Below, piece after piece: positions 53,633 to 63,593 of a stretch of DNA of 64,000 bases (the first letter of the stretch is position 1; the number at the start of each line of letters is the position of its first letter). The DNA is from Scilla litardierei (Eukaryota > Streptophyta > Magnoliopsida > Asparagales > Asparagaceae): assembly GCA_030789695.1 (NCBI GenBank), contig CM061133.1, positions 95,871,128-95,935,127 of the forward strand, in the 5' to 3' direction. Below the pieces are notes generated by a model that saw only the letters and a list, made by a program, of their open reading frames with translations, had not been told where the DNA came from and did no database searches. Position numbers and translations under genes: made by a program.

Positions 53633-54896
53633 CAAGGTTTGCATGATCTTAGACTACGATGTTAATTTAAAATTATTTAATTACTTACTTTATGTCATAA
53701 AGATTTTAACTTTATTTGATAACGTTAAAATAAGTATGAACACTTCTTTTTAAATGTTTTAAAAAATTGTTTTTATACCATGGAAATTTTTTAAGATACA
53801 TTGTAAATTTTACGCGATAAAGTTTATATAAGCCTCTTCTGATTAAATGCTTTTAAAGATTATTTCATAAGATAAAATACTTTTAGTAAGTATTCAAACA
53901 TGTTTTAATGATTTTAAACACATAGGTTTAATATTAAAAATCATTTGATAATTTGTATCAAACCGACATTTTATTAGATAAAATGTCTTAAGTTTTTAAA
54001 ATCATATCCTTTTAATTTAAATGTTAAATTTCAATGAGAGCATGTTAATTATTTATTTGATAGATTTTTTAACTTTCATGTTCTAATTTTAATGTCACAT
54101 AGTTGAACCTTTATTTTATGCGATAAAATGTTGGTTGATATTAATGGTAATGATGTATAATTTGATTATTCATGAACCCTTTAGGTTAGCCATTAATTCT
54201 TTAAAATTTTATAAGATAAATTTAAAAAAAATGTGACATGCTATGTTTTAATGAACACTTGCAACATTTAAAACTAATTCCCGATTAAGTTAGTCCTCTT
54301 TAATTGACGCTTATTATTTTAATCGTTTTCAATAATAATTCTCTTTTAATGATTACTATTTTAAATGTGGTAATTGCTTTATTAAATTCCTTATAAAGAT
54401 TAGTATAGCACGATGAACGGACAAACCTTATAGTTGATAAGGATATAATAAAAGTTATTGAACAAATCCATAAAATTTCGAATTTTAAGGATCCACTAGT
54501 TGATAATGATTAACTAGTATTAATAAAAGCCTTTTTAGTTGATGGACGAACATAAGATTGATAAGTCTCCTTCAATGGATCATGATGTCGGTCAATGTGC
54601 TTGGCTAAGTTTGCTGAACCACCCTAGCTAGACTAGGGGTTAAGTGGTCCTGACTTAGTCAATTCCCTGGCCGCGTCTGCTGGACCCCAAGGAGTCGAAT
54701 CATGACTGTGTAAGTCCATCGACTATACCTAAGTCAAATACGATAATAAACTTGTTTAAGATAAATCATAACCTCCTTGTTTTAGGAGTTGGTAACTGTA
54801 GGACACATGTTCCAGTTGTTGAGCTACACTCAAGCTGTAACATGGCAACCTTATAGAAACCGACTTCTTAAATACATTTGACAAGATCTTGACTTG
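53633..54896 (+). other. Copia leader, AT-rich
   Basis: About 1.26 kb of AT-rich DNA without a credible frame, forming part of a long untranslated leader before gag. Confidence 0.6.
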
Positions 54897-55090
54897 ACCC
54901 AAACCGTCGTGTCGTGAATACACCGAGCACCGGCGTAAGTTAAGACAATGATGTAGTCTAGACTTAAACCCAAACCGTTGTGTCGTGAATACATCGAGCA
55001 CCGGCGTAAGTTGAGCCATTGATGTAAGTTTAGTCCTGACCCAAACCGACGTGTCGTGAATACATCGAGCAGCGACGTAAGTTAGACTGG
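54897..55090. repeat. 71-bp tandem repeat in copia leader
   Basis: Three units marked by AAACCG at 54901, 54972 and 55043, each with TGTCGTGAATACA and CGGCGTAAGTT. The related element at 3868 has roughly one unit. Confidence 0.85.
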
Positions 55091-55424
55091 ATGCGAAAAC
55101 AAAGGTCTGACTAGGCTAGTCATTGTGATTTGGATGAGCACACTCATGATCATAAAAGACTAAGGGTAAAACTCATTGGAAATCATATTTTATATGATTG
55201 ATGAAGAGTTTGTCTATCGACTGTAGAGTCGGACAGCTTGTTGAGCTACACTCAAGGTTGTCAGACTCAGGGTAGTCGGATCCCTCTCCCACAAATATTC
55301 TAATATAATAAATTGTTCATTATTGTGGCTTTAATTCTTAAAATTAGTGGGAGAATATAGTTTAATAAAAACATTTAAACTATACAACGAACATATGCTA
55401 ATTAAATATCTATTTAAATGCAGA

Positions 55425-56260
55425 ATGGAGTCGGGTCTGAAGTACATGATTGCAAAGAACGTGCTTAACGGGACTAACTATAAAGATTGGCAAAGGAATA
55501 TTAAGTTAGTCCTCTCACTAGCTGGGATAGGATACGTGCTGCTCGAGGACGCTCCTGACAAGCCTGACGTAGATGCAACCCACGAAGAGAAGGAAGTCTA
55601 TACGCAGTACCGGAGGGATGCCGATAAGGCTAGGTGCCTTATTTTGGCTTCAATGAACAACGACTTGCAAAGGAAACACGAACATTTGGATGTTTAAAGC
55701 ATGCTCCTGAATGCAGAGGAGTTGTATGGCAAGCGGTCAAGAGCTACCAAGTTTCAAACCATGAGCAACCTATGGGAATCTAAGATGGAGATGGGCCCCG
55801 TGCAAGATCATGTCATTAAGATGATCGGGTACGTGGAAGATGCTGCTCAGTTGGGTTTTGTCCTCGACAATGAGATGGCCGTGGACATCATCCTAAAATC
55901 TTTAACCTCAGACATCAAACAATTCATTACTGGTTTCATCATGAATAGTATTGAAACAGATCTTCCTGGTCTCCTCAATATGCTTAGGCAGTTTAAGGAG
56001 ATCGAGAAGAAACCGACTGCGTTGGTTGTTGGCTCTGCTTCTTCAGACCAGCCGAAAGGCAAAGGTAAGAAGAGGCGGGTCCCACAACCAGCCAAGGTGA
56101 AGAAGGGAAGATGACAAAAGGGGCTCCATCGAAATCTGAAGGTTTTCACTGCCACAAGATAGACCACTGGAAGAGGAACTGCAAGGTGTACCTTGCAGAA
56201 AAGAAAAATGGGCATACTGATGCCTCTACCTCAGGTACACAATTCCTTTTTAATGAAGCA
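55425..56260 (+). pseudogene. Copia gag, broken
   Basis: The ATG at 55425 (MESGLKYMIAKNVLNGTNYK) starts a UBN2-type copia gag: NGTNYKDW near residue 15, then VLLEDAPDKP. An in-frame TAA at 55695-55697 interrupts it, and the same frame resumes with ELYGKRSRATKFQTMSNLW up to a basic KGKGKKRR segment. A stop at 56112 and a frame change lead to the zinc knuckle FHCHKIDHWKRNC, in which the first Cys of CX2C is replaced by Gly. Gag normally packages RNA in particles. This copy is inactive. Confidence 0.88.
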
Positions 56261-57361
56261 TAAAATTTACATAAATGCTTAGTTACATGGTATGAGATAC
56301 TAAGACATCGGTGTATTGTATACATGTGGCAGATAGCGAAGCTGAGAATGGAAGAAGTTCCATGGACGATCGGCATCAGAGTAATCATTGCTTCTTGGGC
56401 CGTACAAGGACTTCTAGAGATATGATGAAGAAGTAATCGATATTTTTCTTATTTTGAATAAAATGTATCGATGCTTGGTTTAAAACAATGATTGAGTGTT
56501 AATCACTCAATGTTTATTTTTGATAAACAAGTTTGATACAATTTTTATGAATCCATTGTTGAATGATATCTTGAAAATGTGCATTGATAAAATTGCGATT
56601 TATTGTAAATGGCTGATTGTTGTGGATAAGACTGTCTGTGTTGGTATGCATAAATTCTTGGGTTGTCATGCAGAGCTTCTGACTCAACTTGATTGTTTTG
56701 GAGTTGACGATATATTATAGCCAATCAATAGTTACATGTAGGTTCCAGAAGTGTAAAATTGGATATAATCCAAATTACACGCAAGTTAAGATTAATTGTT
56801 AATCAAACTACATTTGATGCCTTAAAATAAATGGATTAAATGTAGTAAAAGGAAAGTGCAGTGTAGGATGTTTGACAGAGTAAGTCAACATCAAGACTCC
56901 TATAAACGGATCTTGATATGACTCATTCGTCAAACCCACCTGACACTGGTATATTCCTATTCAGCACTTATGAACTGGTTATACTTAATAAATAGTCTAA
57001 ATATGATTTAGATGCCTAAGTGAAATTTTTTAACTAGATAGTTACTAAAGTCAATGGGAGCTGGCAATATAACTTAGTTCCGTCTCAGACTAAATAAAAG
57101 GTTTTCAACTTATTAAATCGTCTATATGCGACATTAAATCAAAATAGTTTTGATTGTGTCAAGCTTATAGAGACTCATGGTGTCACTTATGTACCCGACA
57201 TAATTGACACAAAAAATAATAATTGGAATAAGCAATGACTGACTTATAGAAATGACTAACCTACATAATATTGTATAAGCTAAATTGTTAGCCATACAAA
57301 AGGGAAAATTGTTGGATAGGATCCAAAGCAATTCGAAGGATTAACCTGGTGTGATCAAATG

Positions 57362-57368
<7 letters not shown>
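56261..57368 (+). other. Noncoding DNA after gag
   Basis: No protease, integrase or RT motif in any frame. Near 57300 the sequence CAAAAGGGAAAATTGTTGGATAGGATC looks like a polypurine tract followed by a TGTTGG LTR start, but only about 60 bases follow before the TA tract, so I cannot support a second element. Confidence 0.45.

Positions 57369-57448
<80 letters not shown>
57369..57448. repeat. (TA)n tract
   Basis: About 40 uninterrupted TA units leading directly into the foldback element. Confidence 0.95.
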
Positions 57449-57450
<2 letters not shown>

Positions 57451-57834
57451 AGGGATCAAATGACCCCCAAAAATAACCCCCAAAAATGACCCCCTATCAA
57501 AAATCCTATGCCCCCCATTTTTTCGGGAGATCCGAACCGTTCATCTTTATCTCCACCCTCTAAATACATGACCCACCAATTTTCAACCCGATCCCATGTA
57601 TTTTGCCCGTTCATCCATCCGACCCAAATTTAACGGTTTCGCATGAACAGAACTTTTGTGAATGGTTGATGAATGGGCAAAACACATGGGATCGAGTTGA
57701 AAATTGGTGAGTCATGTATTTAGAGGGTGGAGATCAAGATGAACGGTTCGGATCTTCCGAAAAAATGGGGGACATAGGATTTTTGATAGGGGGTCATTTT
57801 TGGGGGTTATTTTTGGGGGTCATTTGATCCCTCC
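57449..57834. mobile_element. Foldback MITE-like element (386 bp)
   Basis: Starts GGAGGGATCAAATGACCCCC and ends with its reverse complement. The arms pair almost perfectly for about 170 bp, with few mismatches, leaving a short loop around 57635-57655. TA-rich DNA on both sides prevents TSD assignment. There is no coding sequence. It could be a Mutator-like or Stowaway-like nonautonomous element; the very long arms favour a Mutator-like type (inference). Confidence 0.85.
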
Positions 57835-57972
57835 TCATATATATATATACTAGTCATAACCCGTGCCCGAGGGCACGGTTCATTTAAAATCTTTGTTTCC
57901 CCGAAAATTATTTAACCCTCCAAAATTTTCGGACATATAATATTCCACTTCACAATTTAAAAGAACAAAAAT

Positions 57973-58365
57973 TTAGTGGGCGCCTTTGCCTTCGGCGCCT
58001 TTGCCCAACCCCTTGTTAGCCACAGTTGTATTGCTCGACTTTGAGGAAGCGGCTGGAGGGCCTGAACTACTACCGCTGGTGCCAGATCCTCCTTTGCCTT
58101 TGTTGCGGAGAACCGGTGCTAACAACAGAGCTCCAATGGGAGAAGCGGAAGGGGAAGCAGCGAGCCCTTTGCAAGGGCCATGACTTTCAGCTTTTTCCTG
58201 AGGTCGCAGTGGATCCACAGATGAAGTAGTGATCACCAGCTGACTTGAGGGTGATCGAGTTATTGTCACTAATGGGCTTGGAGAAGGGCGATGTCACGGT
58301 GCAGCCATCATAGTCCGATTTATTCACATACATCACATTGTTGAAAGAATGGTTGTACACAAACA
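57973..58365 (-). pseudogene. Captured phytocyanin exon 2
   Basis: The exon begins after an acceptor TTTGTAG at 58366. It reads FVYNHSFNNVMYVNKSDYDG then TVTSPFSKPI and SITLKSAGDHYFICG, which is a plant phytocyanin (blue-copper-like) domain; an intron at this point is usual in the family. The copper-ligand His of the HNV motif is Asn here (FNNV). After FICG a one-base shift separates HCDLRKKLKV (with the second ligand pair) from the reading frame, giving a stop at 58187. The Pro/Ser-rich tail follows. Exon 1 and the signal peptide are absent. Nonfunctional captured fragment. Confidence 0.78.
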
Positions 58366-58558
58366 CTACAAACATTGTAAGAACATTTAGTCAGTGGTCA
58401 ATGTCACATGCACAGAGATAATCTAACACGAACACGATAGACCATTTAGTTTGAGATTTTGATGGAAACCCAAGTTTAGATCAAAGATGAAATTTTGATG
58501 GCAACCCAAGTTTCAAAATGGGCAGAATTTTATATCCTCTGAGTTTAGCTCGCCTCAA

Positions 58559-58681
58559 TCAAAATCGCTCATCATGTCTCCTTGGTGGTGGGCTGCTTGT
58601 GAACTGAAGAATTGCATGGCATTTTGAATCGGCTTCCATATATCTCAATTCCTCTTCAATGAAACCATCAAACGTAGGAGG
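58559..58681 (-). other. Exon-like ORF in Helitron D, unidentified
   Basis: About 40 codons on the minus strand containing FDGFIEEELRYMEADSKCHA and ending with a stop. The composition is protein-like, but no splice sites or family are recognised. Confidence 0.25.
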
Positions 58682-59759
58682 ATGACGAAATTAATTAGGA
58701 AAAACTAAAAAATGGGACCTTAGAAGAAGCTGAAGAGGTTAAATTATTTTACGATCCTACCCATGCACTTGATCTCAATCAAAGTTCTTAAGCAAACAAA
58801 AAAAATCAAACCTTTAGTTTGAGATTGTCGGGGGGAGGCAATGGGGTTAGTATAAAAATAGAAAAAAAGAAATAGAACTGGGTACCCGTTGTTGTCGATG
58901 GTCTCAATCTGGAAAATGCACCCAAAAGAGAAAATTATCTATTACTAAACAGAAATTAAACAATGTGATGTTATGGAAGAAAATCACCTCCAACCGAGTT
59001 CAAATTCACACTTCCAAACAGTAGCTCATTTTGTCGTCTCAAACCATATAAGAAATCAAAGCAAAAAAAAAATCAAAAAAGCTTTGCAAGATCCCAAAAT
59101 CTAAAAAACGCCTCTCAAACCCCTAGTCTCTCTCTCACTCTTTCCATCTTGCCAACCGTGGGGTTAGGGTTTATATTTGAACAGCGCTATCCTTGGATTT
59201 GTTGATTTCTTGATACCCGCTCGAATTTTCTAGGGCTTCGATCGGATTGGTCAAAGCGGGTTCACGGGTCAGGTGTCCGCATCCTCCTAAAAAAAATTCA
59301 AACACTTTAGGATTCTCAATGCTTTTGACTTGAAATTTAGTTCTTGCTATTCTTCAACATTTACACTTGAGCTCTCATGGTATCAATCAAGTAATTACTG
59401 GATTTATTTAGTTATTGACTCGAATTCCTCAACATTGGCATAAAAAGAGGAGAGTTAAAACGTTTAACCCGCTTGAAGATTTACAACAGTGAAAAAAATA
59501 CCAAGAAGTCAAACATTATACATGGGCACAGTGAAAAAAAATTAAATGGGCACCTTCTAGCACAGTGATTAAAAAATGATGCATTTTAAACCGCCTTAAT
59601 GCATCAACATCAACTCGCATGGAAGCCGATTCAAAATGCATTTTTGAGAGGCATTTTAAATGGGCACCTTCTAGTACAGTTTAAAATTAAATGGGCACAA
59701 TGAAAAAAAATTAAATGGGCACCTTCTAGCACTCAAAAAAATCAGCATCATTTACTGAC

Positions 59760-59890
59760 CGTGCCAGGGACCTTGGTCCCAGTGATGGTATCTCGACTAT
59801 TGTAAGGCTTGGCATGGATGTCCAGCACCATGCCACCGATGATCACCGCCTCCAACGGTGATGAAATTCCAACGACATTCGAAGGATTCT
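59760..59890 (-). pseudogene. Captured pfkB-type (pseudouridine-kinase-like) exon
   Basis: The minus strand reads SPLEAVIIGGMVLDIHAKPY then NSRDTITGTKVPGT, followed by a donor GTCAGT at 59759. VIIGGMVLDIHAKP is the N-terminal strand and GG of plant pfkB-family kinases of the pseudouridine-kinase type. Only this N-terminal piece is present. It lies in the 5' half of Helitron D, upstream of the phytocyanin fragment. Confidence 0.75.
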
Positions 59891-60579
59891 GAAGGATTCT
59901 GAAGAAAAATCGGATCAGTTAAAAAATTTGAACCCCTACAAAGAAGAAAGCTTGAACTTTTCTGTTAGAAAAAGAGAACAGTAGAAGAGAATAATTACAG
60001 GTGGAGGAGGATAATGCTATGCGTTATTTTAAAAACCGAAGCTGCAGGTCAAAATGAGCTTGTTCTTAATGAGATAATGCTCTTAGAATAGTAGCAGCTT
60101 GAACTTTTCTTAATGAAAAGTTCAAAACCGAAGCTGCCAGTATAAATTAGATAAGCTCTTAGAATAGATAATGCTCTCCTTCGGTTTTTGAACTTTTCTT
60201 AATTAGATAAGCTGCCATTATAAATTCTCTTAGAATAGTGGTAGCTTTAACTTTTCTTGAAATTGCACCAATGCTTATTTTAAAAACCGAAGCTGCAGGT
60301 CTCAACTATGGCTCGTGTGGATACCGAAGCGTTTTTTTTTGAAATACTGGCATGATAATGATGCCTGCGGGATTGCGTGAACATTAATGCCAAAGCAATT
60401 TTTTCATTCAAATGGTTTCCCACCAAAACTCAAAAGTTTCCACCAAAATTTTCTCAAAATCTCCTCTCAACCGTTGATTTTTCAAGATCAAATCCTAACC
60501 GTCTTTTATCAACCTGTTTGTCCTAGTCAGCTTGTCCTAGTCAGCCCTAGGATTCAAAAATCGCTGTCAAATGTATAAT

Positions 60580-60582
<3 letters not shown>

Positions 60583-60664
<82 letters not shown>
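60583..60664. repeat. (TA)n tract between Helitrons
   Basis: Pure TA between the 5' end of Helitron D and the 3' end of Helitron C. Confidence 0.95.
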
Positions 60665-60666
<2 letters not shown>

Positions 60667-60667
<1 letters not shown>

Positions 60668-62420
60668 TAGTCATTACCTGTGCCCATAGGGCACGGTTTA
60701 TTTAATGGCTGAGTTTTTCTACCCCACAAATTTCAAGTTCCCCCAAATTTCAAGTTTTCCCACAAAATTTCAAGTTTCCCCCAAAATTTAAGTTTTCCCC
60801 CAAAATTTAAGTCCCCCCAAAATTGTCATTACCACCAAGGACAAACTTGCCACGTAGGACAAAGCTATGTCCTAGTAGGATAAGATTCAAAATCTTCATA
60901 GAACTGGAAAAAAAATGGCCGGAAGGGGTGAGAATAAAAAGTGTGGGTGTCTGTGTGGGAAGGGTCCATAGGCAAAAATACAAAAACCGGGGTTATATGT
61001 GCAAAATTCTCCACCTCCTCTTTTATCCCTCAAAATCTCATCTCTTATATTTTCTCTTATTCAATTTCCCTATTTTATATAATAGATATCCAAATTCTCT
61101 TATCCAATTTCTCATGTCCAAATTCTCTTATCAATTTCTCTTGATAACATCCGTCTTTTATATAATAGATATCCCTTATCCAATTTCTCTTGTCCAATAT
61201 CTCTTATCCAATTTCTCTTGATAACATCTCTCGTTTGTAATATAGATATCTCTTATCCAATTTCTCTTGATAACATCACTCGTATCCAATTTATCTTGTA
61301 AAATATCTCTTATCCAATTTCTCTTGATAACATCCCTCTTTTATAATATAGATATCTCTTATCTAATTTCTCATGTCCACTATCTCTTATCCAATTTCTC
61401 TTGATAACATCTCTCTTTTATAATATAGATATCTCTTATCCAATTTCTCTTGTCCAATATCTCTTATCCAATTTCTCTTGATAACATCCCTCTTTTATAA
61501 TATAGATACCTCTTATCCAATTTCTCTTTTCCAATATCTCTTATCCAATTTCTCTTGATAAAATCCCTCTTTTATAATATAGATATCTCTTATCTAATCT
61601 CTCTTGATAACATCTCTCTCTTATAATATAGATATCTCTTATCCAATTTCTCTTGTCCAATGTCTCTTATCCAATTTCTCTTGATAACATCCCTCTTTTA
61701 TAATATAGATATCTCTTATCCAATTTCTCTTTTCCAATATCGCTTATCCAATTTCTCTTGATAACATCCCTCTTTTATAATATAGATATCTCTTATCCAA
61801 TTTCTCTTGATAACAACCCTCTCTTATAATATAGATATCTCTTATCCAATTTCTCTTGTCCAATATCTCTTATCCAATTTCTCTTGATAACAACCCTCTT
61901 TTATAATATAGATATCTCTTATCCAATTTCTCTTTTCCAATATCTCTTATCCAATTTCTCTTGATAACATCCCTCATTTATAATATAGATATCTCTTATC
62001 CAATTTCACTTTTCCAATATCTCTTATCTAATTTTTCTTGATAACATCCCTCTTTTATAATATAGATACCTCTTATCCAATTTCTCATGTCCAATATCTC
62101 TTATCCAATTTCTCTTGATAACATCCCTCTTTTATAATATAGATATCTCTTATCCAATTTCTCTTGATAACATCCCTCTCTTATAATATAGATATCTCTT
62201 ATCCAATTTCTCTTGTCCAATATCTCTTATCCAATTTCTCTTTATAACATACCTCTTTTATAATATCGATATCTCTTATCCAATTTCTCATGTCCAATAT
62301 CTCTTATCCAATTTTTCTTGATAACATCCCTCTTTTATAATATAGATACATCTTATCCAATTTCTCATGTCCAATATCTCTTATCCAATTTCTCTTGATA
62401 ACATCCCTCTTTTATAATAT

Positions 62421-62423
<3 letters not shown>
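60667..62423 (-). mobile_element. Helitron C with a tandem array of 5' ends
   Basis: On the minus strand the 3' end is CTAG at 60670-60667, preceded by a hairpin CCGTGCCC-TAT-GGGCACAG and TAATGA. The first matching 5' end (TCTATTATATAAAAGACGGATG) is at 61169. Beyond it, similar 5' termini repeat to 62423, so the element has one 3' end and many possible 5' ends. No protein or captured gene is seen in 60690-61160. Confidence 0.72.
61145..62423 (-). repeat. Tandem array of Helitron 5' termini (49 + 28 bp units)
   Basis: In plus-strand reading the unit is ATCTCTTATCCAATTTCTCT-TGATAACATCCCTCTTTTAT-AATATAGAT (49 bp), often followed by a 28-bp ATCTCTTATCCAATTTCTCT-TGTCCAAT. About 17-18 copies, mostly in the 77-bp compound form, some 49 bp only. 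Reversed, every unit contains TCTATATTATAAAAGAGGGA, the Helitron 5' end seen at 25627. Confidence 0.9.

Positions 62424-62505
<82 letters not shown>
62424..62505. repeat. (TA)n tract between Helitrons
   Basis: Pure TA separating the head of the C array from the head of Helitron E. Confidence 0.95.
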
Positions 62506-62508
<3 letters not shown>

Positions 62509-63367
62509 ATCTATTATACATTTGACAGTGTTTTTTGAATTCTAGGGCTGACTAGGACAAGATAAAGAGTGGCTGGGATTTGATCTTATGAAATGGAAGG
62601 TTGAGATGAAGCTTTGAAACCATGAATGAGAGCCTTGAAATTTGATCCAACTTTGAAACTTGGTCCAGCTTTGAAATTTGGTCCACCTTTAAAAGCAGCC
62701 AGTGAACATGTTTCAAGATGAGGCGTCCGCTAAATTTTCTTACGCTGATTTGTTGTTTCGAGCCGAATTTGTTGTTCTACGCTAATTTGTTGTTCCGCGC
62801 CGAATTTCGTGACGAAGGGGCCTGCACCGAATTTATTGTTCCGCGTAAAAAGCACCGGCGCCGTTAAGTATTTTTACTCTAATTTGTTGCTCTTTTAAAT
62901 TTTAATTATTTTTTGGGAAACAAAGATTTCGTGGGGGCATATCTTAAATGAACCGCGCCCACGGGCACAGATTTTTTGCGCTAATTTGTTGTTCTACGCT
63001 AATGCACTTTGATTAGCATAATGTGTGCGGTGACTAGCAGCCGGCACCGAATTTGTTGATCAACGCTAATGCACTTTGGTTATTAAAATGTGTGCGATGA
63101 CTAGCAGCCGAAGGCGCCCGCGCCGAAGGCCCCCGCGCCGAAGGCCCCCGCTAAATTTTTGTTCGTTTAAATTTTGACAGGGGGAATAATTCTTGGGGAG
63201 AACAAAGATTTTGATGGGATATCTTAAATGAATCGCGCCCGAGGGCGCCCGTGCCGAAGCTACATTTTTGTTCGTTTGAATTTGGGAGGGAGATAATTTT
63301 TGGGGAGAACAAAGATTTTGCAGGAAAATCTTAAATGAACCGTGCCCGCGGGCACGGGTTATGACTA

Positions 63368-63368
<1 letters not shown>
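62506..63368 (+). mobile_element. Nonautonomous Helitron E (about 0.86 kb)
   Basis: The 5' end TCTATCTATTATACATTTGACAG (62506 or 62510) and the following GGACAAGATAAAGAGTGGCT match the 5' region of Helitron A in opposite orientation. The 3' end is CCGTGCCC-GC-GGGCACGG, GTTATGA, CTAG at 63365-63368, before T. The interior has AATTTGTTGTTC and GGCGCC-type repeats like Helitron A. There is no coding sequence; frames there run into TA repeats. Confidence 0.82.
62944..63250 (+). repeat. Internal degenerate copies of the Helitron 3' end
   Basis: ATCTTAAATGAACCGCGCCC with GGGCAC follows at 62950, and ATCTTAAATGAATCGCGCCC at 63221. Both resemble the true end ATCTTAAATGAACCGTGCCC at 63330. The units between them share TTTGGGGAGAACAAAGATTT-like flanks. 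Confidence 0.75.

Positions 63369-63461
<93 letters not shown>
63369..63461. repeat. (TA)n tract
   Basis: Pure TA starting at the 3' end of Helitron E. Confidence 0.95.
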
Positions 63462-63462
<1 letters not shown>

Positions 63463-63583
63463 ACTCCATTAAAAAAGCAAAATATATACACGTTAGTGGA
63501 TCCATTCTTAGGTTTGACATGTGAATGTTCCATGTGACTGATATGCTATAGCGGTATGAGATACCGAGATAAATAGCCTAAGT

Positions 63584-63593
63584 ACAATTGGGA
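63584..63593 (+). other. Polypurine tract
   Basis: AATTGGGAGA directly precedes TGTAGGAAG at 63594. Confidence 0.75.

Larger units (their letters stand above)
57850..60582 (-). mobile_element. Helitron D (2.7 kb) with captured gene fragments
   Basis: On the minus strand the 5' end is TCTATTATACATTTGACAGC at 60582. The 3' end is the hairpin CCGTGCCC-TC-GGGCACGG, GTTATGA, CTAG at 57853-57850, next to T. TA tracts flank both sides. No Rep-helicase is present. Two minus-strand fragments of unrelated plant genes are carried in the element's own orientation. Confidence 0.83.

Noticed and set aside
57973..58365. Functional phytocyanin gene
   Set aside because: No exon 1 or signal peptide, a lost copper ligand, and a frameshift with an early stop.
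61145..62423. Simple satellite unrelated to transposons
   Set aside because: Each unit contains the exact 5' end sequence of Helitron B and abuts a Helitron 3' end on one side.
63066..63533. 155-codon minus-strand frame with Tyr-Ile repeats
   Set aside because: Mostly translation of a (TA)n tract joined to Helitron DNA.
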